A stretch of 64,000 nt of DNA, from positions 124,001 to 188,000 of the forward strand of contig NZ_WNXC01000009.1 in the NCBI RefSeq assembly GCF_014172405.1. The letters are read 5' to 3'. The notes beneath the pieces were generated by a model. That model worked only from the letters and a program-made list of their open reading frames with translations. It was not told the DNA's origin and ran no database searches. The position numbers and the translations under genes are program-made. Below, piece after piece: positions 16,130 through 25,649 of this stretch (position 1 is its first letter; each line of letters opens with the position of its first letter). The DNA comes from Pedobacter gandavensis (GTDB lineage: Bacteria; Bacteroidota; Bacteroidia; Sphingobacteriales; Sphingobacteriaceae).

Positions 16130-18028
16130 ATGCTTTTTAAAAATTCTGCCAGTTTTATAGTCCTAATGGGGTGTACCCTGACTATGAATGCGCAAACCAT
16201 CAGTTCCTCTAAAGCTTTAGCTGATACAACGAGAAAATTAAACGAAGTCATGGTGCAGGAAAACCGACTTCAACTTCCATTCTCGAAACAAAATAGAAAT
16301 ATCTGGATCATTGACCGCGAAAAGATCAAGAGTTTACCCGCAAGATCAATTTCTGAACTACTGAGCTATGTTTCTGGCGTAGATGTTCGTCAGCGAGGCC
16401 CAGGTGGTAGTCAAGCCGACATTAGTATTGATGGTGGTACTTTTGATGAAACGCTGGTCCTACTTAACGGGGTTAAAGTTTCTGATCCACAAACTGGCCA
16501 CAACATGATGAATCTACCCATTTCCATGGATGATATCGATCATATTGAGGTGCTTCGCGGTTCCGCATCCAGAGTTTATGGCATCAATGCCCTGACTGGT
16601 GCAATCAATATTGTAACTCGTAAAGTCCAGAAAACCGGAGTTTCTGCCAATGTATTTGCAGGAAGCAGTTTCAAACAGAAAGAAGGAGACGGAGGTATTT
16701 ATGTGAATTCCGGCCAATATGCAAGTGGAACACTCGCTTTAAAAACATCCAGTCATTTGCTTTCCGTTGGGCAGGAAAGTGGAAATGGTTACCGTTACAA
16801 TACCGCTTTCAACAACCAAAAACTGTATTACCAGGGGAAAATCAACATCGGAAAATCAGATCAACTGGACATCATGACCGGTTATATCTATAATAAATTT
16901 GGTGCGAATGGTTTTTATGCCGCACCCGGCGATATAAATTCGGAAGAAACCGTGAAAACAGCCTTGGCTTCTGTTGCTTATACGACAAAAATCACGGAAA
17001 ACTGGACGATGATTCCAAGAATCAGTTACAGAAACAATGTGGATGATTACCTGTATAACAAACAAAAGGTTGGTTCAAAGCCAAATCACCATGCCACCAA
17101 TGTAATTGATGCTGAACTAAATAACACCATTCAAACTTCAATAGGAACATTTGGCCTGGGACTGGAAGGCAGAACCGAATACATTAAAAGCAGCAGTCTT
17201 GGGAAAAGAAACCGCAGCAATACCGGTTTTTTCGGAGAGTATAAATTTGAACCTATCAAAAAATTATCCGTCAATATTGGTGCTTATACCAATTACAATA
17301 CCGATTATGGTTGGCAGGCCTTCCCTGGCCTGGACCTTGGCTACGACATTTACAACAATTGGCGCATATATGGAAATCTAGGAACCGGACAACGACTACC
17401 CACTTATACGGACTTGTATTATCAAGGAGCTGGCAATGTTGGCAATGATCAGTTACGTCCCGAAAAATCAAAATATGCAGAAGCCGGAATCAAATTCAAC
17501 AATGCACATTTCTCCGGAAATGCAAGCTATTTTACGCGCAGAATTGATCAGTTTATTGATTGGGTAAAAGCGGAAATCACTGATCCTTGGCAACCTCAAA
17601 ACTACAGTCAAGTGAATACCAATGGCTTAACTTTAAGTGGAGATTATCGCTGGACTAATCCTTCCAACACAGGTATCATCAATGGTTTGAGAATTGGTGC
17701 CGCTTATACCTATCTGGATCCAAAACTTAAAACCACACTTGCCAATGCAAACTTCTCCAGATATGCATTGAGAAGCTTAAAAAATCAATTAAGTGGAACT
17801 CTAAACACCACTTTCTGCAAGGTGATGGATTTAACCCTGGCTGCCCGTTATCAGGACCGCATCAGCTATAAAGATTACACCGTAATTGATGCAAAACTAG
17901 CCTACAAACAGCCTCATTATAGCATTTATGTAAATGCTGCCAATATATTTAATGCGCAATTTATTGAAGCAGAAGCCATCCCAATGCCTGGGACCTGGTA
18001 TACTTTAGGCTTTAAGCTGAATTATTAA
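16130..18028 (+). CDS. TonB-dependent receptor, BtuB/vitamin-type
   Basis: This is a 632-aa outer-membrane receptor without the regulatory domain of its neighbour. A signal peptide ends near NAQ (residue 22). The TonB box region is around TRKLNEVMVQEN. The plug (about 50-165) shows SISELLSYVSGVDVRQRG, IDGGTFDETLVLLNG and HIEVLRGSASRVYGINALTGAINIVT. The barrel follows to a terminal LNY. The size and plug resemble BtuB/CirA-type receptors for cobalamin or iron chelates. No cobalamin riboswitch is visible in the short upstream region, so the ligand stays open. The end overlaps the convergent MutS-like gene by 17 bases. Confidence 0.9.
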   Translation: MLFKNSASFIVLMGCTLTMNAQTISSSKALADTTRKLNEVMVQENRLQLPFSKQNRNIWIIDREKIKSLPARSISELLSYVSGVDVRQRGPGGSQADISIDGGTFDETLVLLNGVKVSDPQTGHNMMNLPISMDDIDHIEVLRGSASRVYGINALTGAINIVTRKVQKTGVSANVFAGSSFKQKEGDGGIYVNSGQYASGTLALKTSSHLLSVGQESGNGYRYNTAFNNQKLYYQGKINIGKSDQLDIMTGYIYNKFGANGFYAAPGDINSEETVKTALASVAYTTKITENWTMIPRISYRNNVDDYLYNKQKVGSKPNHHATNVIDAELNNTIQTSIGTFGLGLEGRTEYIKSSSLGKRNRSNTGFFGEYKFEPIKKLSVNIGAYTNYNTDYGWQAFPGLDLGYDIYNNWRIYGNLGTGQRLPTYTDLYYQGAGNVGNDQLRPEKSKYAEAGIKFNNAHFSGNASYFTRRIDQFIDWVKAEITDPWQPQNYSQVNTNGLTLSGDYRWTNPSNTGIINGLRIGAAYTYLDPKLKTTLANANFSRYALRSLKNQLSGTLNTTFCKVMDLTLAARYQDRISYKDYTVIDAKLAYKQPHYSIYVNAANIFNAQFIEAEAIPMPGTWYTLGFKLNY

Positions 18029-19361
18029 CCTTTTGCTGAGGCACGGCACGGATGATGTCCACGATTCCTTCTTTATGAATGATGTACATCCCCAAACGTT
18101 CTTCGGAGACACCCTCTTTTAGCCGGTATGTAAATACCGGCTTTTCTCCTTCAAAAAAGGTATCTAAATGTTTAAACGAGATGTAATCTAGTTTTTTTAA
18201 TGGAATAGCGAGTTCAACAAGATGGGTAGAGATAAAAAACACAGAATTACGAATGTTTGCAAGTTCAGAAATGATGAGCAATGAAGCATCGTATGCATCT
18301 TTCACATTTGTTCCTCTAAATAGTTCATCAAAGATGACGAACATCCTATCGTTTTCCAAAAGCGCAGTTGCCGCTTCCTTTACCCGCCTAACTTCGCTGT
18401 AATAATGACTGAGACCTGCTCCGATGTGATCAGGAAGGTTAATCGTGGTCAATAATCCATTAAAAATCACAGTTTTCATCTCGATTGCGGGCACAGGAAA
18501 GCCTAAATGGGATAAATAAATGGCCAATCCCAGCGACTTTAACAAGGATGATTTACCAGCCATATTTGATCCGGTTAGAAAAACCATATTTCCCTCTTGA
18601 TTCAAAAAAATATCATTTTTAACTGGCTGATCAATTGAAGGGTGAAAGAAGCCTAGCAATTCTACCTCCAGCTCCTCCTTTTCTGAATACTCCGGAAAAC
18701 AAAATTGCCTGGTTCTAGCTACAGTAGCAATCGTTTCAAAGGCATCCAACTCATAAACCAATTGTACCAAACTCAGGAGCTCCTCCTTATCCTTGCCACG
18801 AAAACTATGGTCCAGTTTACTGACCTGATAGAATTTCATTTTTTTCTCCTGGTAACTCATGGCTGTTTTTAAGCTGTCCAGATTTAAGATGCGCGCTATT
18901 TCTTCCAGCTTATTTTTCAAATATTCAGGAAGCTGCATCGAATCTTGTTCGGCAATAAAACGCGAAAGATATTTCAAGAGGCCAATCAAAAACTCTAATC
19001 CTTTAGTGACAATGTAATAATCGTTGGTCGTTTTTTTTCCTATGAAATCCACCAAGGAGTCCAACATATTATTTCTCGAGAGCACTTTTCTAAATTTCAG
19101 ATAATAGCCAATCAGGTCCAATTGTTCACTTTTGATTGCTAAGGATAACTTATGGTCATGAAAGTATTTAATGGCATGCTTACGCCCATTCAATAGTTCA
19201 ATGTCTGAAGAAGGCTGCTCCATCATTTCTTGAATTTTCTCCTTCCCACCTAATGTTCTTGTAGCCTTAAACAAGCTGAAAATAGCCTCAGCACCTGTTG
19301 CATCCGCAAATACATTCAGATCCTTATAAGTTTGACGATCCATCTTAAAATTAGTTCTCAT
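18012..19361 (-). CDS. MutS-like ATPase lacking mismatch-recognition domains
   Basis: The 449-aa protein contains the lever/clamp-like helical part and the ABC-type ATPase domain of MutS but no N-terminal mismatch-recognition or connector domain, and no C-terminal Smr domain. Walker A is GSNMAGKSS near residues 258-268. Walker B with the MutS signature is FDELFRGTN near 343. The adjacent STHLVELA matches the MutS His-loop. It belongs to the small MutS-related ATPases common in Bacteroidota, with no established mismatch-repair role. A second ATG six codons in (MDRQTY) could be the true start. It is convergent with the receptor gene. Confidence 0.85.
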   Translation of the reverse strand: MRTNFKMDRQTYKDLNVFADATGAEAIFSLFKATRTLGGKEKIQEMMEQPSSDIELLNGRKHAIKYFHDHKLSLAIKSEQLDLIGYYLKFRKVLSRNNMLDSLVDFIGKKTTNDYYIVTKGLEFLIGLLKYLSRFIAEQDSMQLPEYLKNKLEEIARILNLDSLKTAMSYQEKKMKFYQVSKLDHSFRGKDKEELLSLVQLVYELDAFETIATVARTRQFCFPEYSEKEELEVELLGFFHPSIDQPVKNDIFLNQEGNMVFLTGSNMAGKSSLLKSLGLAIYLSHLGFPVPAIEMKTVIFNGLLTTINLPDHIGAGLSHYYSEVRRVKEAATALLENDRMFVIFDELFRGTNVKDAYDASLLIISELANIRNSVFFISTHLVELAIPLKKLDYISFKHLDTFFEGEKPVFTYRLKEGVSEERLGMYIIHKEGIVDIIRAVPQQKVNNSA

Positions 19362-19547
19362 CGCATCAGCATCATTTAATAATCAGTGATTACCCTATTT
19401 ACCTTTCATAAAACCTATCCTTAATCCAAAGCTTGAACTTTTCATGGATTCTCTTTCAATATAACAACAATGTTTAGTATTGATATCTTATCTTCGTTAT
19501 TAGATTCTGACTAAGAACAATTTTTCAAAAAACAACGCAATCAAAAG

Positions 19548-20555
19548 ATGGAAAAAAAGTCTGCCTGGGCCAAGTTATCCTGGCCAATAAAAGCAATCCT
19601 TGTTATTATTTTTATAATAGGAGTAGGTTATTGGAGTTACAAAAGTGGCCGACTCGACGCGGAGGCCAACATACTCAATACCAAAACCATAGCAAGCACC
19701 GAGGGTAAAAACAATATCGGATCTACCACGCCCATTACGCCTGCCGTTAAAGACCACCGTACTTTTAATTATAAGCCAGAAAAACCTGTTAACGGCGAAT
19801 ATAAAGGTGTCATAGAAGTTGGTGCTTCTGGATTCAATTCCTTCATTGTTAATGTAGACCAAAAAAAACGCTGGGAGATTATTTCCAAAGACTTCGGAAA
19901 ATCATTCGTTTATGAAGGTATGGCCAGTGCGGCAGACATCAGAATGGGATTAAAAGACTATATCGGAGGGATGCTAGACAAGGGCCTAAAATCTAAAAAC
20001 ATTCACTTTGTGATCAGCTCAGGAGCCCAAAAAGAACCAAAAACAGCGCTCATCACTTCCGAACTTAAAAAGATGGGCTTTGTGGTGAATCTGGTAACCC
20101 CGGAAGAAGAAGGGAAATTAGCCTTAAAATGTGTGTTACCCGAAACTTATGCCGACAGCTCATTTGTAGTGGACATTGGCTCTGGAAATACTAAAATCTG
20201 TTGGGTTGATAAATCCGTTAAATTTGAAGAAGCGCCAGGCTCAAAATATTATGAGAAAGACATGAAAGACCAGGATGTCTATGACCTGGTAAAGCATGCT
20301 GCTGAAAAAATACCTGCTGCCAGACGAAAAATATGCTTTATCATCGGCGGAGTACCTTTCGAATTAGCCAACCAAGGACGTAAAGGTCAAGAAAGGTATA
20401 CCGTTTTAAAAGATCCTACTAAATATAAAACGGATAAAATCAAGATAAAAAGTGGTGTAAACATCTATCAGGGTATTAAAGACGCTACCGATTGCCATAC
20501 TTTTGTGTTCGACTGGGATTCTAATTTTACCATTGGATTTCTGTTATCCATTTAA
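19548..20555 (+). CDS. Membrane-anchored Ppx/actin-like ATPase-fold protein
   Basis: Residues about 12-30 form one membrane anchor, followed by a Ser/Thr-rich linker. The remaining part has an ASKHA (actin/Hsp70/Ppx) look: a first strand with VIEVGASGFNSFIV and a second nucleotide-phosphate loop VVDIGSGNTKICW at about 205-217. Spacing and the internal helix-rich segment between them fit an exopolyphosphatase-like domain. The C-terminal segment is short for Ppx/GppA (335 aa in total). I do not recognise the family beyond the fold. With an N-in anchor the domain would lie in the periplasm, which is unusual for an ATPase fold. The gene is alone. TATCTTCG at 19489-19496 may be its -7 box. Confidence 0.55.
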   Translation: MEKKSAWAKLSWPIKAILVIIFIIGVGYWSYKSGRLDAEANILNTKTIASTEGKNNIGSTTPITPAVKDHRTFNYKPEKPVNGEYKGVIEVGASGFNSFIVNVDQKKRWEIISKDFGKSFVYEGMASAADIRMGLKDYIGGMLDKGLKSKNIHFVISSGAQKEPKTALITSELKKMGFVVNLVTPEEEGKLALKCVLPETYADSSFVVDIGSGNTKICWVDKSVKFEEAPGSKYYEKDMKDQDVYDLVKHAAEKIPAARRKICFIIGGVPFELANQGRKGQERYTVLKDPTKYKTDKIKIKSGVNIYQGIKDATDCHTFVFDWDSNFTIGFLLSI

Positions 20556-20595
20556 GTTCAGTGCTAAAAAGAGGTTCCAATTAAGAACAATTTCC

Positions 20596-20619
20596 AGGGC
20601 TTTGCTAAGGCAAAGCCCT
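20596..20619. terminator. Convergent-gene terminator hairpin
   Basis: A 10-bp perfect stem (AGGGCTTTGC/GCAAAGCCCT) with the 4-base loop TAAG lies 40 bases after the Ppx-like gene and 40 bases before the miaE stop. The T-tract is poor on both strands. Confidence 0.65.
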
Positions 20620-20659
20620 TAAACCTTTCCCCTATAATAGGCTCCACGCGGTACAAATA

Positions 20660-21286
20660 TTAGCCGTGAATGGCTTCCTTATTGCCATAACTCTGAATCA
20701 GTTCTCCTTCAAATTCTAACCACTCTTTCCATCTGGCATCCACATCTACATCAATCGTGTATTTACGGGCAAAATTTAAAAAGGTGGTGTAATGTCCAGC
20801 TTCAGATACCATCAGGTCATGGTAAAACTTCGCAAGTTCGGGATCTTTGATATTCTGCGACAATACGCGGAATCGCTCACAGCTTCTGGCTTCAATCATT
20901 GCGGCGAATAAAAGACGGTCAATAAAAGCATTATTTCTACTGCCATCTCTACGGCTAAATTTCACCAATCGACCAACATAATCATCTTTCCGTTCTCTAC
21001 CCAAAGTATAACCACGTTTATTGATGATTTCGATCACCATTTGAAAATGTTGCATCTCCTCAATAGCAATGGCCGTTAGTTCTTCCACTAAATCCATATG
21101 CTCCGAATTATTTGTGATCAAGGTAATTGCATTTGTTGCGGCTTTTTGTTCGCACCAGGCATGATCCGTTAATATCTCTTCTAAATTTGATTCTGCAATA
21201 TTAGCCCAACGTGGGTCTGTCAATAATTTTAATCCAAGCATGAGGGTATAAATAAAATTCTCCGCCTCAAAATTAGGAATAATCAT
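20660..21286 (-). CDS. miaE: tRNA-(ms2io6A37) hydroxylase MiaE-like
   Basis: This non-haem di-iron monooxygenase hydroxylates the isopentenyl chain of 2-methylthio-N6-isopentenyl-adenosine at tRNA position 37. The 208-aa helical bundle shows the metal ligands in IAIEEMQHFQMV, then EARSCERFRVL and EAGHYTTFL, the pattern of Glu, E-x-x-H, Glu, E-x-x-H in the ferritin-like MiaE family. The region LAFYHDL-like (ELAKFYHDLM) preceding the last motif also fits. The gene is monocistronic, divergent from a glycosyltransferase gene. It implies that MiaA and MiaB are encoded elsewhere. Confidence 0.93.
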   Translation of the reverse strand: MIIPNFEAENFIYTLMLGLKLLTDPRWANIAESNLEEILTDHAWCEQKAATNAITLITNNSEHMDLVEELTAIAIEEMQHFQMVIEIINKRGYTLGRERKDDYVGRLVKFSRRDGSRNNAFIDRLLFAAMIEARSCERFRVLSQNIKDPELAKFYHDLMVSEAGHYTTFLNFARKYTIDVDVDARWKEWLEFEGELIQSYGNKEAIHG

Positions 21287-21330
21287 AGGCTTTGCATTAA
21301 AAACATCTATTTTGCGATAATTTTAAAGAA

Positions 21331-22575
21331 ATGACTGAAAAGAAAATATTGATCATCGGTTTAGTATGGCCAGAGCCTGGCTCTTCCGCAGCGGGTACAA
21401 GAATGCTTCAATTGATTGATTTCTTTATTTCTGAAGGTGATCAGGTGATTTTCGCTTGCGCGGCTTCCAAAACAGAATATAGCTTTGACTTAGTACAAAA
21501 AGGCGTAATTGAGCAGGAAATTGAATTAAATGACGACGGTTTCAATGTTTTTCTTCAGGAGATCTCTCCGGATACGGTTCTTTTCGACCGATTTGTGATG
21601 GAAGAGCAATACGGTTGGAGGGTGCAACAGGAATGCCCGGATGCACTAAGAGTCCTAGACACGGAAGACCTGCATTGTTTGCGCCATGCAAGGCAAATGT
21701 CAATTAAAACCGGGCAACCCTTTCAAACCAGTGATTTGTTTACTGATATGGCGAAAAGAGAAATCGCTTCCATCCTTCGCTGCGACCTCTCATTGATCAT
21801 TTCTGAAGTGGAAATGAAAATCTTAAAGGAAACCTTTCGTTTGGACACCTCCTTACTCTACTATCTGCCATTTTTAGAAGAAATTCCGGAGGAGGCAGAC
21901 CTTAAACAATGGTCCTCTTTTGAAGAAAGAGCAGGTTTCGTATTTATAGGCAATTACTTACATGAGCCCAATTGGCATACCCTTCAAACTTTAAAAACTA
22001 CCATATGGCCAGTACTCCGAAAAAAATTACCCGGTGTGTACTTGCATATTTATGGAGCCTATAGCAGTCAGAAGGTAATGCAACTCCATAATGAAAAAGA
22101 AAAATTTATGGTCCATGGCCGTGCAACAGATGCCAAAGCAGCCATATCTAAGCACAAAGTACTCCTCGCACCAATCCAGTTTGGAGCAGGATTAAAAGGT
22201 AAATTCATTGATGCCATGCTAACCGGCACACCGAATGTGACCAGTAGTATCGGTGCAGAGGGTATGAGCGGAGGCCTTAATTGGAATGGCATCATCGCTG
22301 ATGATCCTGAGCTTTTCATCGCATCAGCGGTATCTTTATATCAAATGAAGGATCAGTGGCTGCAAGCACAGCAAAACGGCCTCCTTCTCCTTCATGCCAG
22401 ATACAACAAACAATCTTTTCTAGCTGATTTTGGAATTGCATTGAAAAACTTAAGCCAAGACTTGAAAAGTCATCGACAACGTAATTTCTTTGGTCAAATC
22501 CTACAGTACCACAATGCCAACAGCACAAAATACATGTCCTTATGGATCACAGAGAAAAAACGTCATCGCCCTTAA
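21331..22575 (+). CDS. Glycosyltransferase, GT-B fold (GT4-like)
   Basis: The 414-aa cytosolic protein has a two-domain GT-B architecture. The N-terminal domain starts with ILIIGLVWPEPGSSAAGTR, and the C-terminal domain (from about residue 205) starts with FVFIGNYLHEPNW, followed by LHIYGAY, VHGRATD and the nucleotide-sugar region LLAPIQFGAGLKGKF. This matches PF13692-type GT4 transferases. No membrane segment is seen and no polysaccharide genes lie nearby, so the acceptor is unknown. It is convergent with the PAS kinase gene, with 11 bases between stops and no space for a separate terminator. Confidence 0.85.
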   Translation: MTEKKILIIGLVWPEPGSSAAGTRMLQLIDFFISEGDQVIFACAASKTEYSFDLVQKGVIEQEIELNDDGFNVFLQEISPDTVLFDRFVMEEQYGWRVQQECPDALRVLDTEDLHCLRHARQMSIKTGQPFQTSDLFTDMAKREIASILRCDLSLIISEVEMKILKETFRLDTSLLYYLPFLEEIPEEADLKQWSSFEERAGFVFIGNYLHEPNWHTLQTLKTTIWPVLRKKLPGVYLHIYGAYSSQKVMQLHNEKEKFMVHGRATDAKAAISKHKVLLAPIQFGAGLKGKFIDAMLTGTPNVTSSIGAEGMSGGLNWNGIIADDPELFIASAVSLYQMKDQWLQAQQNGLLLLHARYNKQSFLADFGIALKNLSQDLKSHRQRNFFGQILQYHNANSTKYMSLWITEKKRHRP

Positions 22576-22586
22576 AAATTATAAGT

Positions 22587-24482
22587 TTATTTAATAGGAA
22601 GCTCAAAAAACATCGTAGTTCCCTTACCATATTCGCTTTCTGCCCAGATTACTCCATGGTGGCTTTTCACAATTTCGGAACATAAGTACAATCCGATTCC
22701 AAAGCCAGAGATGTTTTTAGTATCCGCACTTTCAAAGCGTTGAAACCGGGTAAAAAGATAAGGAAGATCAGTTTCTCTGATCCCCATGCCCCGATCTGTC
22801 ACAGAAATTTGCGCCCTGGCATCTTTTCTACGACAATCCAGTCTAATATCTCTGTTATGCAATGAATATTTGGCTGCATTACTCAACAAATTTGTCAATA
22901 CCTGGCCAATTTTATCCCGATCGCCAGTCAGCCATAATTCTTCAGTTCCACTAAAGGTGATCACATGCGGATCTACAATGGCTTTAACCTCCTCAATTAC
23001 CTCCAGAATTAATGTATTAAACTCAAATGCTGATTTTTCGATCATAATGCCGCCAGCTTCCAACCTCGAAATATTCAAAAAACTATTGATCATACTGACC
23101 ATTTTATTTACCTGAGTTTCTGCTTTTTCCAAAGTTTCAGCGGTCAGGTGATCTATCTGATTTCTTCCCTGTCTTTTCATCAACTGAACATAAGCTTTCA
23201 GTGAGGTCAAGGGCGTTTTTAACTCATGACTAACCATGGCAATGAAATCATTTTTCAACTGTTCCTCTCTTTTTTGTCGCGTATTATCCAGTACAGTGCC
23301 AATAAATCTACCTGGCATTCCTTGTTCATTGAAAAACAACTTACCCTTTGCCCTTACCCATCTCATTTGCTGATTAATGGTGCTCACGGTACGAAATTCC
23401 ACGTCATAGTCTCCATTTTTCAAAGGCCTTTTAAACGCATTCCTCATCAGTTTAACCAACCTGTTCTTATCTTCTTCATGGAGGGCATCCATAAATTCCT
23501 GCGCTTGATCGTAGACATCTCCTCCTCCTATTCCAAAGATTTCCTTGCATCGGAGGTCGCATTTCAACACCCCATGCTCTACATCCATATCAAAAACGCC
23601 CAGATCAGCAGCTTCAATAGCCAATCGGCTTCTCTGCTGTTCCTGCAACAAATCCGCTTTACCTTTTACCTGTTCTGTGACTTCAGCGGCCATAATAATA
23701 ACCCCACAAATACAGTCTGAGCTGTCTCTAAGCGGATGATACATCATATTAAAATAGGCTTCCTGTAAGGAACCATCACGTGCCAGTAACATTTTGATGT
23801 CCTCATTATAATGGGAACGGCCGCTGCAATAAGTCTGACTAATCAGGCTAAGTACCTCTAGTTTGATCGAGGGCGGCAATACATCCGACATCCGTTTCCC
23901 AATAATTTCCATGGATTTCCCCCAGATTTCCAACATCAGGGTATTGGCCAGTTCTACTTTTAAATCCCTTCCTTTAAGCATGGCAATTGCCACTGGAGCA
24001 TGGGCAAAAAACTCACGAAGGTGTTTGTTTGTCCAGTCTTCCACCTCGATTTCAATTCTTTCTTTCTTGACCAGCTCGTAGGTAGAAGTAACATCCACAT
24101 TGGTATGTACAATATAGGCCACATTCCCCTGATCATCCAACACTGGGAAATTTGTCACCATCCAGTATTTCACCTCAAACTGATCTGTTCCACGAATTGG
24201 AATATCATATTTCAGGATATTCAATACATGTTGCTGCTTTGTTTCCATCACAGTGAGCAGGCTATTGTAAAACACCGCTGTATTTTTAGAGGCAGCATCA
24301 TTTGGGTTTTGTGGGAAGGCAGTCAATATGGGACGTCCCAGTAAATCTTTGAGCGTGGTGGAGGTTACTTTCAGATAAGCATCATTGGCTTCTATTATGG
24401 TAAAGTACGGCGGATCCGGCTTCAATACTAAAATTGGAGGTCCCGCTTTATAAAAAGCATCGAGGTTAATATTCGGTTTCAA
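22587..24482 (-). CDS. Cytosolic multi-PAS sensor histidine kinase
   Basis: The 631-aa protein has no membrane segments. Three PAS domains can be traced (about 12-135, 155-280 and 285-400), the first with AFYKAGPPILVLKPDP and the last followed by the PAC-like WVRAKGKLFFNEQG. The kinase core carries His419 in MVSHELKTPLTSLKAYVQLM, an N-box (NLLSNAAKYS), DRGMGI and GFGIGLYLCSEIV, and ends in ELPIK. It should sense an intracellular cue such as redox state or a small molecule. No response regulator gene is adjacent, so it is an orphan in this window. Confidence 0.93.
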   Translation of the reverse strand: MKPNINLDAFYKAGPPILVLKPDPPYFTIIEANDAYLKVTSTTLKDLLGRPILTAFPQNPNDAASKNTAVFYNSLLTVMETKQQHVLNILKYDIPIRGTDQFEVKYWMVTNFPVLDDQGNVAYIVHTNVDVTSTYELVKKERIEIEVEDWTNKHLREFFAHAPVAIAMLKGRDLKVELANTLMLEIWGKSMEIIGKRMSDVLPPSIKLEVLSLISQTYCSGRSHYNEDIKMLLARDGSLQEAYFNMMYHPLRDSSDCICGVIIMAAEVTEQVKGKADLLQEQQRSRLAIEAADLGVFDMDVEHGVLKCDLRCKEIFGIGGGDVYDQAQEFMDALHEEDKNRLVKLMRNAFKRPLKNGDYDVEFRTVSTINQQMRWVRAKGKLFFNEQGMPGRFIGTVLDNTRQKREEQLKNDFIAMVSHELKTPLTSLKAYVQLMKRQGRNQIDHLTAETLEKAETQVNKMVSMINSFLNISRLEAGGIMIEKSAFEFNTLILEVIEEVKAIVDPHVITFSGTEELWLTGDRDKIGQVLTNLLSNAAKYSLHNRDIRLDCRRKDARAQISVTDRGMGIRETDLPYLFTRFQRFESADTKNISGFGIGLYLCSEIVKSHHGVIWAESEYGKGTTMFFELPIK

Positions 24483-24593
24483 TGGAACTTGAGGTAAGAG
24501 TAGATGTAAATGTCCTCAAAAGTATTAAAACCTACGGTATCGCCGGGAAAAGGTTTGTTTCAGATTAGAATGTGCAACCAAAAAACGTCAATT

Positions 24594-25598
24594 CTAGCGT
24601 TTGGAGACCTTTTCAAGAAATGCCACAGAACGATGGAGTGCTAATTTCCCTGCTTCAGTATCCAGATTAAACTGGTACTCATGGGGCAATGGAGGCTGAT
24701 GATCAGCGCTAAAAAAAAGAGAATCTACCAGAACGCCCAGTCCATTTAATTTCCTCGCCATAGCCAAAGACTGCGTCAATAAAGGGTCTGCATTTCCAAC
24801 GGATATAAAAGTTGGGGGAAAGTCTTTGGTAACATAGTTGATAACTGATGCTGTTTTAAAAGCAGGTGTATTCAGGTCTTTTTGCCCACTATAAGCCCAT
24901 AGTATCGTTTTTAAAAAAGCACTAAAATCCCCTGACATATCTACTAAGGCCGTATCATAAGGCCCACAATACAGCATAACTCCAGACAATGTTTCCCGAG
25001 GGATTGCCGGTTCAATTTTCATCAATGCAGCATACTGACTATTGTAAATGATATTTGCCGATTGAGCAGCAATGTGTGCTCCTCCTGAATCTCCGGCGAG
25101 AATAAAACGGTTGGTATCGATGTGAAAACGTTTGGCATGCTCCATCAGGTATTGAAGCGCTCTTTGTGTTTGTTGAAGTGGTAATGGGTAATTTCCCTCA
25201 GGAGCTAAGGTATAATCTATGGCTACCACACTATATCCCTGCGCGGCTAGAATTTTGCAGTAGCCAGCCATCTGGTCTTTACTGCCTGCCACCCATCCCC
25301 CACCATGAATCCAAACAATTACAGGAAGAACCTGCGAGGTTCCACTCAATGAAGAAGGGTAATAAACATCTAGCTTAGCCGACTTATCCTGAGGGATATA
25401 TTGTTGATCCAAAATTTCTGAAAGCCCATTTGGAACCTGTTTTTCCAGATGCTCATTCACTTTTATACCTTCCTTATTGAAAGCATACCTAATGAGCATG
25501 GCATATGGCCAGGGACTAACTTTGAAAGCAATAAAAATCGCTAAGATCAAAAAAACAAGAATACTTCCGATTTGAATAAGTGTTTTTTTGAATCTCAT
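24594..25598 (-). CDS. Alpha/beta hydrolase, hormone-sensitive-lipase type
   Basis: The 334-aa protein has an N-terminal membrane segment (residues about 8-28), probably an uncleaved anchor or a signal peptide. The oxyanion-hole motif HGGGW and the nucleophile elbow GDSGG (Ser) identify the HSL/acetyl-esterase branch. Asp in GNADPLL and His in SADHQPPLPH complete the likely triad. It would hydrolyse short-chain esters outside the cytoplasm. The natural substrate cannot be told. The gene stands alone between the PAS kinase and a permease, all on the same strand but with gaps of more than 50 bases. Confidence 0.88.
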   Translation of the reverse strand: MRFKKTLIQIGSILVFLILAIFIAFKVSPWPYAMLIRYAFNKEGIKVNEHLEKQVPNGLSEILDQQYIPQDKSAKLDVYYPSSLSGTSQVLPVIVWIHGGGWVAGSKDQMAGYCKILAAQGYSVVAIDYTLAPEGNYPLPLQQTQRALQYLMEHAKRFHIDTNRFILAGDSGGAHIAAQSANIIYNSQYAALMKIEPAIPRETLSGVMLYCGPYDTALVDMSGDFSAFLKTILWAYSGQKDLNTPAFKTASVINYVTKDFPPTFISVGNADPLLTQSLAMARKLNGLGVLVDSLFFSADHQPPLPHEYQFNLDTEAGKLALHRSVAFLEKVSKR

Positions 25599-25649
25599 TG
25601 GGCCGGGTTATACCATCTAAGATGATATTTAAATATACAGAATAATATA

